Source of the DNA: CAZLYK01 sp964563495
GTDB lineage: Bacteria > Acidobacteriota > Blastocatellia > RBC074
Length of the DNA: 52,002 nt
Direction: 5' to 3'
Assembly (NCBI GenBank): GCA_964563495.1
Contig: CAZLYK010000025.1
Coordinates: 1 to 52,002 of the forward strand
Part shown: positions 1 through 8,297 of the stretch, piece after piece
Numbering within the stretch: position 1 is the first letter of the stretch
Layout of the letters: each line of letters begins with the position of its first letter
The notes under the pieces: model-generated
The model's database searches: none
What the model was told of the DNA's origin: nothing
The model's input: the letters and a program-made list of their open reading frames with translations, nothing else
Translations under genes and position numbers: made by a program

Positions 1-20
1 AATCAGCAGCTTCGTGCTTG

Positions 21-170
21 AGCGCCGGAGGCGCGAAATGTTGATAGCGCCTGATCTGGTTTGTCGGACAAGCTCCGAAGGAGCGGCATAGATCGAGCCG
101 ATGTCGCTCCTTCGGAGCTCAAACACAAAATAATTACCGAAGCTATAAACATGCGGCTCCTCCGGAGCCG
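21..170. repeat. Multi-stem dispersed repeat, copy 1
   Basis: This stretch holds four stems in the same order as the copy at 51661-51807. They are a small hairpin GCGCC-GGA-GGCGC (22-34), an outer pair ATGTTGATAG (38-47) with CTATAAACAT (143-152, one mismatch), an inner perfect 15-bp pair (71-85 with 105-119, 19-nt loop), and a closing hairpin CGGCTCC-TCC-GGAGCCG (154-170). The ORF that can be read across it is a by-product of the repeat. The copies share loop sequence as well as stems, so they are one family. The function is unknown. Confidence 0.85.
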
Positions 171-212
171 AGAAGAAGTTCTAGATAACAAACAACTTTA
201 ATTTGTACGTCC

Positions 213-2837
213 TCATTTAATCGTCAGATTGACCGCCCGGCTCGGGATGCCGTTGCGTGAAATGATCAGAGTCTTGGTGCCCGAAGTAATATTTGCGGGA
301 AAGGTCATGTTGATTTGATTGAGACCGGTGAAACCGGGGGCCCGCCCGGCATACCCTACCGTCACCGGGTTGCCATCGATTGTGGCTTGAAAGCTTCCGC
401 TCACGTTTCCATCGACATCTGTCGCGTCCGCGCCGAAACCGGAGCCAAAGACCGCGATCACGTTTGGCTGGCCGTTGGCCTGTTTGGCGTTAAATGGCCC
501 CAGGGCTCCGGTCAGCCCGTCGAGCGCCGCCGCCTCGCCCGTACCGTTTTGGGTGAGGGTGAAGATGGCAGGCACAGCCGGCGCGATCTGAAATGCTCCG
601 GCGCGGATCAGCTGGCCATTGCTGATCACCTCGATCAGAGCAGTTGAAGATTGAACCGATGGGTTCAAGGTTGTGGCCGAGGTGTTACGCGGAACCTGAA
701 AATTGACCTGTGTCGGCGAAGCGTAAAAGAGCGGCGCCTCTACTCCATTGATGCGGACCTGCGTGCCGGCCAGGGTCGTCGGCAGCGGTTGTGAGGTTGC
801 GGCTTGAGTGGCGCCGGCGGTCAGAGCATTGCCGAAGAGGGCGGCGATCTCACCCGGAGTCAAAGTCGGTTTGAAGCTTGCCCCTGATAACGCGATCACC
901 ACCCGCGAGACCGTTTGATCAGCCAACCCCGTGTTGAGGCTCGCCCTTAAATCGGTCGAGTGGTTGAAATAGCTCTCCCACGCCAGCCGATAGAGCGTAA
1001 TTTTATCGAGCGTCGCGGTCGACGGCTGAGTGCCTTGGCGCGTCAGCAGGATGACCGCGGCGCGAAAATTCTTCTGCGACGTGGCCGAGGTCGGATTACG
1101 GGAATTATTGGCCTGAATGATCTGATTGATCGTCACCGCCTGCCTGGTCCCGTTGACTATGGTATTGGGCCTTGGCGACGATTCGCGAGTGCGAATCGTA
1201 TTGAACGGGTTGGCGATGACAAAGGTATCGGGAACGTCACTGGCCGGGCGCAGACCCATGAGGTACTGGTCGAGCAGAGAGTATCCGTCGATCAGGTTGG
1301 TCGAGGTGAAAGTTCCATCACCGTTATCGCGCCAGACGTTGCCTTCCATTGAGGAGGACCGGGGCGCGGCCGGGCTGCTGATGTTCGATTCGATGTTGAG
1401 GAAGAAGCTCCAGTGAGCGTCATCCCGGCCCAGGAGCAGAAGGTCGTTGCCGGGATAGCCGATAAACGACATCCAACGATGACCCTGTTCCTGCCCAAAG
1501 ACGGAGAGCGCGTGATTGGCTCCCAGAAACCGCGTCACCGGCGAGGCGGGATAGGCGTTGTTGAGATTGCTCAGATTCAAAATCCCCTGAATCTTTCGAC
1601 CGCCCAGTGACCCGCCTGGATCCTGATCAAAGACGTTTAACCCGATGCCGGTCGCTTCATTGCGGATGGAGAGAAAGAAAGCAAATGCGCCGCCGCCGAG
1701 GTCGAAATCGAAATCGGTCATGAAGTAGACGAAATCGTAAACATCGCGATTCGGGTGGGTTGCGTAAAAAACCTGGATCGCGCCCAGATAATCGACCTTC
1801 GTACTGATTGAAAAGAATTCGCTGATCGGGTTGTTGATTACGCCCGACGGCGGATTAATGAAATCGACCAGCGTCGGGACATTCTGTGTATTGCCGGGGG
1901 AGATGCCGGCCAGCGCCTGTGATGTCAGTTGTGCGGTGTCGTAAGTGAAAACGATCCGCCCATTGTTGAAGAGAGTGACCTGGAAACGATGCAGACCATT
2001 GTCTACGGTCGGATCGTTTGGAAAGTCGCGAATGTTGTTCCAGGTGACCAAGACGCGATCGCTGTCGCGCCTGAGATAGATGCCATTGGCGCCCGAAGTC
2101 TGAGACGCGCGGGCATCAAGGTCGTGCCAGTACGGAGCGATGCGCGGCAGCCCGCTCTGGAATTCGGAGAGCGTGGCGATTGAACTGACCGCATCCTGAT
2201 CGAAAGTCGAAGGGTTGCTCGCCGGGCGGAAAGTCAGGTTACCGTTGGAGGTAACGGCCAGACTCGAATAGATCGTCCCGAAAAAGCTGAAGTTGAATCC
2301 CAGATCCTGCGACAAGTATCCATCATCGCCGAGCTCGGCCTGGGCTTTTGGATTGACCGCCGGTGACGTGGTCAAATTAAGCTTGGTTCCGAAATTGGTG
2401 TCAAACGTCGCGGCGGCGCTGGTCACCGTATAGCCCGATCCCGAAGGAGTGAACTGGACCGCGCGGCCGTTGAGATCGAAGAGGTTGGCTGGGGAGATCA
2501 GCCGGTTGTCTCCCTCGACCACTGAGATGTCGTTGACATCGTTGGCTGTGACATCGGAGGTCATCGCCGCCGCACCGAGAGGGTCCGTCCTTTCCAGACG
2601 CTGTAAATTCGCCTCGTGCCAGACCCAGGCTTCTTTGGCAAGTTGGTCGCGTGTCAGCCGTTTTTTCCCCTCGCCGTCATGGATATCGTGAGCCGACCCC
2701 CCTGGAGTCCGGGTTGCCGGACGATGAGCGCCGTTTCGAGATTGAGCTGACGGTCTGGAAACCAGCGTGATCGTGAGTGAACAGATGATCAGTGCCCCGG
2801 CAAAAATCCGGCAGGCGGAGCCAAATCGATAAAGCAT
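213..2837 (-). CDS. Secreted metalloprotease-like protein with acidobacterial C-terminal domain
   Basis: This is an 874-residue exported protein. Residues 1-32 look like a signal peptide (basic start, hydrophobic 11-27, then PSAQS). Residues 170-300 form a beta-rich region with an NGNLTF..PYWHDLD pattern like nidogen-type sheets. Residues 440-530 carry QEQGHRW, GRDDAHWSFF, SMEGN and YSLLDQYLMGLRP, an arrangement I recall from uncharacterised HExxH proteins of Acidobacteria. Here the first histidine is replaced by glutamine (Q449-E-Q-G-H453), so the zinc site may be dead. About residues 690-874 match the Solibacter-type C-terminal domain (TIGR03437-like). GGAGG lies five bases before the ATG, which fixes the start. 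The gene stands alone. Function is uncertain: secreted protease, pseudo-protease or surface protein. Confidence 0.8.
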   Translation of the reverse strand: MLYRFGSACRIFAGALIICSLTITLVSRPSAQSRNGAHRPATRTPGGSAHDIHDGEGKKRLTRDQLAKEAWVWHEANLQRLERTDPLGAAAMTSDVTANDVNDISVVEGDNRLISPANLFDLNGRAVQFTPSGSGYTVTSAAATFDTNFGTKLNLTTSPAVNPKAQAELGDDGYLSQDLGFNFSFFGTIYSSLAVTSNGNLTFRPASNPSTFDQDAVSSIATLSEFQSGLPRIAPYWHDLDARASQTSGANGIYLRRDSDRVLVTWNNIRDFPNDPTVDNGLHRFQVTLFNNGRIVFTYDTAQLTSQALAGISPGNTQNVPTLVDFINPPSGVINNPISEFFSISTKVDYLGAIQVFYATHPNRDVYDFVYFMTDFDFDLGGGAFAFFLSIRNEATGIGLNVFDQDPGGSLGGRKIQGILNLSNLNNAYPASPVTRFLGANHALSVFGQEQGHRWMSFIGYPGNDLLLLGRDDAHWSFFLNIESNISSPAAPRSSSMEGNVWRDNGDGTFTSTNLIDGYSLLDQYLMGLRPASDVPDTFVIANPFNTIRTRESSPRPNTIVNGTRQAVTINQIIQANNSRNPTSATSQKNFRAAVILLTRQGTQPSTATLDKITLYRLAWESYFNHSTDLRASLNTGLADQTVSRVVIALSGASFKPTLTPGEIAALFGNALTAGATQAATSQPLPTTLAGTQVRINGVEAPLFYASPTQVNFQVPRNTSATTLNPSVQSSTALIEVISNGQLIRAGAFQIAPAVPAIFTLTQNGTGEAAALDGLTGALGPFNAKQANGQPNVIAVFGSGFGADATDVDGNVSGSFQATIDGNPVTVGYAGRAPGFTGLNQINMTFPANITSGTKTLIISRNGIPSRAVNLTIK

Positions 2838-2947
2838 TAAAACCTCCGATGTCTGTATTGATTGTCTAAAACGTCAAGATCTCCGGGGAGATTTAAGGGG
2901 GGGAGAACGATGGTCATGCTAGCCTGTCACGGCTCAACCTTCAACCG

Positions 2948-3457
<510 letters not shown>

Positions 3458-3470
3458 CGACATACCTCAT

Positions 3471-3500
3471 AAAAAAACGCACTGGCGAAAAGGCCAGTGC
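3471..3500 (-). terminator. Rho-independent terminator ahead of the HNH gene
   Basis: On the minus strand a perfect 8-bp stem (3479-3486 with 3493-3500, six-base loop) is followed by seven T (3471-3477). It lies after mreB and immediately before the HNH ribosome-binding site. It could end mreB transcripts, end a short RNA starting near 3690, or attenuate the HNH gene. Confidence 0.75.
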
Positions 3501-3690
3501 GGGTTGTGATCGATAGTTGATGATTGATCTAGGAAGATGACGAAGGCCGCAGCTGTCCAGAGCGCAAAAGCCCTCTTGGCGCGCCTGCTGCGCCTGATCA
3601 AGGGAAGGTAGGCTTGTTTTTGGTTAACCTCGACTAATTGCCTGGAGAAGGTCTCACCTCGATATGATCATGGTTATGTTCACAATAACG
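3471..3690 (-). ncRNA. Candidate structured small RNA or attenuated leader
   Basis: An extended -10 element (3697-3705) and a perfect terminator (3471-3500) bracket about 220 nt with no convincing ORF. The interior folds into a rod: 3545-3553 pairs with 3587-3594 (GGCCGCAGC with GCTGCGCC, one bulge) and encloses a hairpin, 3557-3565 with 3570-3579 around AAAA. An outer region has weaker complementarity. The length and rod-like shape would suit a 6S-like RNA, but I could not match the conserved central bubble. A leader that regulates the HNH gene is the alternative. Confidence 0.35.
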
Positions 3691-3696
3691 CACGGG

Positions 3697-3705
3697 ATTA
3701 TAGCA
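3697..3705 (-). promoter_or_regulatory. Extended -10 promoter TGCTATAAT
   Basis: The minus strand reads TGCTATAAT just past the mreB stop. The -35 region is weak (TCAAAT at the right distance), but TGn before the -10 can compensate. It would start transcription near 3690. Confidence 0.5.
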
Positions 3706-3708
3706 TAA

Positions 3709-4743
3709 TCAGGTGTCGGATTTGATGATCGCTTTGCGCAGCGCGAGTGGGTTCTCGAAAAGGAGACCGAGACCGCGGATGACCGCGCGTTGTGGGCTCT
3801 CGGTCAGCTCGACGGCGAGTTCCGTCTCTTTTGACAGGCGCTCATCGAATCCGGCGAGGAGCGAAGCTCCGCCGGCGAGAATCATCCCGCGATCGTAGAT
3901 GTCGCCCGAGGCTTCGGGCGGCAGCGCTTCGAGCGCATCTTGAACGTAATTGACAATCCGGGAGATCAGGGGCTCGATGGCTTCATGAATCTCGATGCTG
4001 TTGACGATCGCCATCTCAGGATTCCCGCCGATCGTGCTCCGGCCCTTGACCATGGTCGTTTGTTCCTGGTCGAGCGGAACAGCGCAACCCAGTTCGATCT
4101 TGACCCGCTCAGCCGTGCGAGGACCAACCAGCAGGTTATGGTTCTGTTTGATCATATCGATCAGCGCCACATCCATATCGTTTCCGCCTACCCGCAGCGT
4201 TCGGGTGAAGATCAGGTGGTTATGAACCATGGCTGCGATCGTCGTCGTCCCGGCTCCGATATCGACTACCAGCGTCGCCCTCTGATCGTCGGGATCGACC
4301 CCCGATCCGAGAATCGCCACCAGACCCTTGTTGATGAAGTGGACATTGCTGACGTTGGCTTCTTTGGCCGCGTAACGAAGAGCGTAATGCTCGATATCGC
4401 TCGCATCGGCCGCGATCGAAATCAGCACCCGTCGCGAAATTGTCGAACGTCCATCACGAGCCTTGCGGATATAGGCTTCGAGAAGTTTCCCGGCGAAGGT
4501 CGAATCGGCGACTACTCCGTCTTGTAACGGACTGATAATTTGAATGTCCTCTGATGCTCGCCCCTCCAGTTCCAGAGCTTCCAGTCCGACCGCCACTACT
4601 TCACGAGTCGGCTTGTCGTAAGCCAGGAGTGACGGCTCATTAACCACAATACCTCGACCACGCGCAAACACCCTCGTTCGTGAGGTGCCGAGATCGACCG
4701 CCAGATCATCAGTGACCAGATTTAAGATTGAGGGCAGGTTCAT
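3709..4743 (-). CDS. mreB: Rod-shape determining actin homologue MreB
   Basis: This 344-residue actin-fold ATPase forms membrane-bound filaments that steer elongation-phase wall synthesis. Visible motifs are the phosphate-1 loop (LAVDLGTSRTRVFARGRG), the conserved NEPSLLAYD, DGVVAD, the phosphate-2 loop VVDIGAGTT, the GGNDMD segment, and the C-terminal adenosine motif ILAGGASLLAGFD. The length is normal for MreB/Mbl. No mreC, mreD or rodA follows, so it stands apart from the usual mre operon and may be one of several paralogues. Phosphate-1 reads DLGTSRTRV where many MreBs have DLGTANTLV, a slight divergence. The 175 bases upstream hold a candidate promoter. Confidence 0.93.
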   Translation of the reverse strand: MNLPSILNLVTDDLAVDLGTSRTRVFARGRGIVVNEPSLLAYDKPTREVVAVGLEALELEGRASEDIQIISPLQDGVVADSTFAGKLLEAYIRKARDGRSTISRRVLISIAADASDIEHYALRYAAKEANVSNVHFINKGLVAILGSGVDPDDQRATLVVDIGAGTTTIAAMVHNHLIFTRTLRVGGNDMDVALIDMIKQNHNLLVGPRTAERVKIELGCAVPLDQEQTTMVKGRSTIGGNPEMAIVNSIEIHEAIEPLISRIVNYVQDALEALPPEASGDIYDRGMILAGGASLLAGFDERLSKETELAVELTESPQRAVIRGLGLLFENPLALRKAIIKSDT

Positions 4744-4902
4744 AACTTAACTTATAAACTTTGGTAGTCGCCTTTCAATGGATTGATCCGCCAGGCGCGA
4801 TTTTCACATAGCGCTCGATCGAACGGTTTAAAAATTCGATCTCAACCACATTATCGGGAAAGTCAAAGAGACAGACAGACGTATGTTACTCAGCGTCCGG
4901 CC

Positions 4903-4911
4903 ACTATAGCA
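4903..4911 (-). promoter_or_regulatory. Extended -10 promoter TGCTATAGT upstream of mreB
   Basis: The minus strand reads TGCTATAGT about 160 bases before the mreB ATG, with the same TGC extension as the element at 3697-3705. There is no good -35. It would leave a leader of about 150 nt. Confidence 0.35.
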
Positions 4912-4918
4912 AGTCGTT

Positions 4919-5689
4919 TCAATGATAGACGCTGATCGCGTGGGCCAGGGTCAGGACATTGACGGCGCGGGCGCCGGCCTCCAGCAGCGTGCTCGAGATT
5001 TCGTGCGCCGTGCTGCCGGTGGTCATGACGTCGTCGATGACCAGAACCACGCGGTTTTCGACCGATCTGGGTGCGCGGATGCTGAAGGCCTGTTCGAGCG
5101 AACGCGCGCGTTCTTTTGCTCCCATGCCGGCCCGATGCCTCTCGGTCTTTTTGATCCTCACGACGCTGGCCGTGTCGACCCGCAATCCGGTCAGGGATGA
5201 GACCGCTTCGGCGATCACCTCAGCCTGGTTGTAAGTCCGCTCGGCCAATCGCTCGGCGTGAAGGGGCATGGGCACGATCGATTCGCACTCAGCCAATTGA
5301 ATGTGCCGGCTGAGAGTCGCACTCAACAACCCACGCAGACGCGCCGGGATTCGCGGATGCGATTTGAGCCAGAGGATGTGTTCGCGCAAGGCGCCCGAGT
5401 AGGGGCCGCACGCTCGCGCCAGGCTGAAGGCATAATCATCGCAGCGCCCGCATCGCCGGTCACCGATTCGAGCCTGAGCGGGAAGCGCCGGGAGCTGCGT
5501 CCCGCATTTGACGCACAGGTCGAGCATGGCGCGCTGGCTCTCGATCTCTTCCCAGCATTTCTCGCACGCCACGCCGTCTCTCCATGATTCGACCATCGCT
5601 CCGCAAGATCGGCATTCCTGCGGGTAGAGCATGGCCAGCGCGGCATCGCGCAATCCGACCCAGGCGAGCTCAAGGAGTGACTTGTTCAT
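4919..5689 (-). CDS. ComF-family phosphoribosyltransferase-like protein
   Basis: This is 256 residues. The N-terminal part has four cysteine pairs (CRSCG, CEKCW, CVKCG, CGRC) as in the zinc-finger region of ComF/GntX. The C-terminal half is a type I phosphoribosyltransferase fold with the PRPP-binding loop VVLVIDDVMTTGST and the R-Y-NQAE segment seen in ComF proteins. ComFC is needed for DNA uptake in naturally competent bacteria, and in others the role is unclear. No other competence gene is in the window. It follows the kinase gene on the same strand, but a large inverted repeat (5715-5810) separates them, so co-transcription is doubtful. Confidence 0.88.
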   Translation of the reverse strand: MNKSLLELAWVGLRDAALAMLYPQECRSCGAMVESWRDGVACEKCWEEIESQRAMLDLCVKCGTQLPALPAQARIGDRRCGRCDDYAFSLARACGPYSGALREHILWLKSHPRIPARLRGLLSATLSRHIQLAECESIVPMPLHAERLAERTYNQAEVIAEAVSSLTGLRVDTASVVRIKKTERHRAGMGAKERARSLEQAFSIRAPRSVENRVVLVIDDVMTTGSTAHEISSTLLEAGARAVNVLTLAHAISVYH

Positions 5690-5714
5690 CCTGTCTGTCC
5701 AGCTGACGCGGAGC

Positions 5715-5810
5715 GTTTGGAGTGCGGCGGCCCGACACCGCTTTGGTATCTTTCAAGATTTGGGCATTGACAAGGACGACCAAAGCGGCGTCGGGCCGCC
5801 GCACCCAAAC
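5715..5810. repeat. Long GC-rich inverted repeat (REP-like)
   Basis: The arms 5715-5747 and 5779-5810 are complementary over about 32 bp with few mismatches (core GTGCGGCGGCCCGAC with GTCGGGCCGCCGCAC), around a 31-nt loop. It fills the gap between the 3' end of the kinase gene and comF. No T-tract follows, so a classic terminator is unlikely. A REP-like element that folds in RNA or DNA fits better. Confidence 0.85.
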
Positions 5811-5816
5811 GGTTCG

Positions 5817-8297
5817 CTACCGGAGAAGGCCGAGACGCTGGAGCAGGCTGTTGAACCGGGCATCGCCTCGGAGCTTGTCGAATCTGGGGTCGGCCGCGAT
5901 ATAGACCATGCGTTCTGCGCGTTCCTCATAAGCCTGGTTGAGAAACTCGAGCGCTCGTTCCTTCTCTCCCATGCCGGTGTAAATCAACGCCAGAAGAAAC
6001 GGTGAAACCTGTTGCTTCGCGGAAAGCTGTTGCAGCTCGCTGATCGTTTGACGCGCCTCTTTGAACCTTCCACCGACCGCGTAAGCGTGTCCGAGCTCGG
6101 CTTTGAGCAGCGGCGCACCTCGTGAAAGCGAAACGGCTTTCTCAAATTCGGCGATCGATTCTTTGTATTTGTGCTGGCTCCCGAGGGCCAGACCCAGGTA
6201 GCGATGGGCCGCGAAGAAGCTGGGATCGAGCTTGAGCGTATGACTGGCGTGTTCGATGGTTTGATCGTACCGGCGGGCGAGGTAGTTGACCCAGCCGAGA
6301 TGCGCATTGACGATCAGCGAGAAGGGTTCGAGCTCCTCGGCGCGTTGAGCCTCGTCCAGAGCTTCTTCGATCCGGCCATTGGCGACCAGAAAGCTGGAAT
6401 ACCACTGGTGGGCGGGGGCGTATGTGGGTTTTAATTCGATCGCCCGCTTGAATTCGCGCTCCGATTCCATCCAGTCCCAATCCCAGAGAAAGTAGCTGAA
6501 GGCCAGGGCCGCATGGGCTTCGGCCAATGTCTCATCCAGTTCGAGGGCTTTTGCCGCGGACTCTTTGGCTTTCGGCAAAGCTTCCTTGCCCGGGACCGAG
6601 CCGTAATTGACGAGCATATTGTAACAGTCGGCCAATCCGGCATAGGCGAGGGCGAAGCTCGGATCGATCTGAGTGGATTGCTCAAAATACCCGATGCCTT
6701 CGCGGAGGCTGTCGACCGTCCGCTTTCTCCAGGCGTTACGGCCTTTGAGATAGAGTTGATAGGCTTCCAGTCTGCGTTTTTCGTCACCGCTCAATTTGAG
6801 ACGCATTTTGTCGGAGACGTCCCTGGCTATCTCCTGCTGGATCAGGAGCAGATCGGCGATCCGGCGGTTGTATTGCTCACCCCAGAGATGGCGATTGTCG
6901 CGCGCGTCCACCAGGGCCACACTGATCGAGATTGAATCGCTTCGCCGGATTATTCTGCCGGTCAGCACCGCGCGAACGTCGAGTTGTCTGGCTACCTCGG
7001 CGACGTCGACCTCGCGGCCCTGGTAGCGCAGCACGGCGCTCCGCGATTTGACGTTCAGATTCGACAATCGTGAAAGATCATTGATGATGTTGTCGGTGAT
7101 CGCGTCGCTCAGTAGTTGTTCGTCCCGGTCGGCGTCGAGGTGGGTGAACGGTAGCACGGCGATTGAATCGATGGTCTGGCTGCGATTGGTCGAGAAGGCG
7201 AGGCCAAAACCTATCGCTGCAACCAGTATCAGAGTGAGCAGGACGAAGAATTTGTGCCGTTTGATCTCGTTGACCAGGTATTCCGCGCTCGATGTCGTGC
7301 GCAAAGTCTGAGGCTCGGTGGCTGAGCCCGACGGGGTTGACGATGTATCGATAACCGAAGTCTCGTATGTGATCGAGGGCGCCAGGCCGGCGCCGGATCC
7401 CGAGACGGTCGAATAGGGAAGAGTCGTCGTCAATTCGATCTCCCGTTTGAGACTCTTCAGGTCAATCGACATGTCCTTGATCGTTTGATACCTGGCATCC
7501 CGGTCCTTGGACAGCGCTTTGCTCAAGATCCGCTGAAGTTCGGCCGGGACGAGAGGGATAAAGGTCGAGAGCGGCAACGGCTCACGGTTGAGGACTTCCG
7601 ACATGACATCGGCCGCCGATCCGCCATTGAAAGGCGTGCTTCCGGTGACCATCTCAAAGATCACGATCCCGAGGCTAAAGATATCGGTTCGCGTGTCGAC
7701 TTTGAGTCCGCGGATCTGTTCCGGCGACATGTAGTTGGCCGTGCCCATCACAGTTCCGGGATCGGTATTCAGCCTCGAGAGCGTCGGAGATTCCGGGCCG
7801 GATGTAGGCAAGTATCGTTCAGTCAGTTTGGCCAGTCCGAAATCGAGCACTTTGACGATCCCATCGTGACGGACCATGATGTTCTCGGGTTTGATGTCGC
7901 GATGGACAATGCCCGCCTGGTGAGCCGCCGCCAGGGCCGAGGCGATCTGGATCGCGACATCGAGCGCTACCGCGACGGAGAATTTCCCCTTCTCAAACGA
8001 CTGGCGGAGGTTCGGCCCATCGACAAATTCGGTGCTCATAAAGAGCATCGAATCGGATTCGTTGATTTCGTAAATGGTGATGATATTTGGGTGATTGAGC
8101 GCTGACGCCGCCTTGGCCTCCTGTTCGAACCTCTGGACGCGGTTGTTATCCTTGGTGAATTCGGGAGGCAGCAGTTTCAAGGCGACTTTTCGCTCCAGCC
8201 GCATATCGCGAGCGAGATAGACCTCACCCATCCCGCCGGAACCGAGCAGCGCGAGAATTTCATACCGGTCAAAACGTGTTCCCGACTCGATAGGCAT
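5817..8297 (-). CDS. Membrane Ser/Thr protein kinase with TolB-like and TPR domains
   Basis: This is 826 residues. Residues 10-280 are a Hanks-type kinase with all key residues: glycine loop GSGGMGEVY (19-27), Lys41, HRDIKPEN (132-139), DFG (152-154) and SPEQ (191-194). One membrane helix lies at 350-369. Residues 376-500 resemble the TolB/FlgO-like domain of adenylate-cyclase-type sensors (SIAVLPF, DAITDNIINDLSR, VRAVLTGRI, HLWGEQYNR). From about 510 to 820 run TPR units (LALAYAGLADCYNML, AEAHAALAFSYFL and similar). The order kinase inside, helix, then TolB/TPR outside is common in Acidobacteria, where such genes are numerous. Substrate and signal are unknown. Its ATG overlaps the crotonase stop by 29 bases. 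Confidence 0.93.
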   Translation of the reverse strand: MPIESGTRFDRYEILALLGSGGMGEVYLARDMRLERKVALKLLPPEFTKDNNRVQRFEQEAKAASALNHPNIITIYEINESDSMLFMSTEFVDGPNLRQSFEKGKFSVAVALDVAIQIASALAAAHQAGIVHRDIKPENIMVRHDGIVKVLDFGLAKLTERYLPTSGPESPTLSRLNTDPGTVMGTANYMSPEQIRGLKVDTRTDIFSLGIVIFEMVTGSTPFNGGSAADVMSEVLNREPLPLSTFIPLVPAELQRILSKALSKDRDARYQTIKDMSIDLKSLKREIELTTTLPYSTVSGSGAGLAPSITYETSVIDTSSTPSGSATEPQTLRTTSSAEYLVNEIKRHKFFVLLTLILVAAIGFGLAFSTNRSQTIDSIAVLPFTHLDADRDEQLLSDAITDNIINDLSRLSNLNVKSRSAVLRYQGREVDVAEVARQLDVRAVLTGRIIRRSDSISISVALVDARDNRHLWGEQYNRRIADLLLIQQEIARDVSDKMRLKLSGDEKRRLEAYQLYLKGRNAWRKRTVDSLREGIGYFEQSTQIDPSFALAYAGLADCYNMLVNYGSVPGKEALPKAKESAAKALELDETLAEAHAALAFSYFLWDWDWMESEREFKRAIELKPTYAPAHQWYSSFLVANGRIEEALDEAQRAEELEPFSLIVNAHLGWVNYLARRYDQTIEHASHTLKLDPSFFAAHRYLGLALGSQHKYKESIAEFEKAVSLSRGAPLLKAELGHAYAVGGRFKEARQTISELQQLSAKQQVSPFLLALIYTGMGEKERALEFLNQAYEERAERMVYIAADPRFDKLRGDARFNSLLQRLGLLR

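Noticed and set aside
3..191. ORF over the first repeat (minus strand), and similar ORFs at 51587-51963
   Set aside because: They are translations of the multi-stem repeat, matching each other only because the repeat does. There is no ribosome-binding site and no homology.
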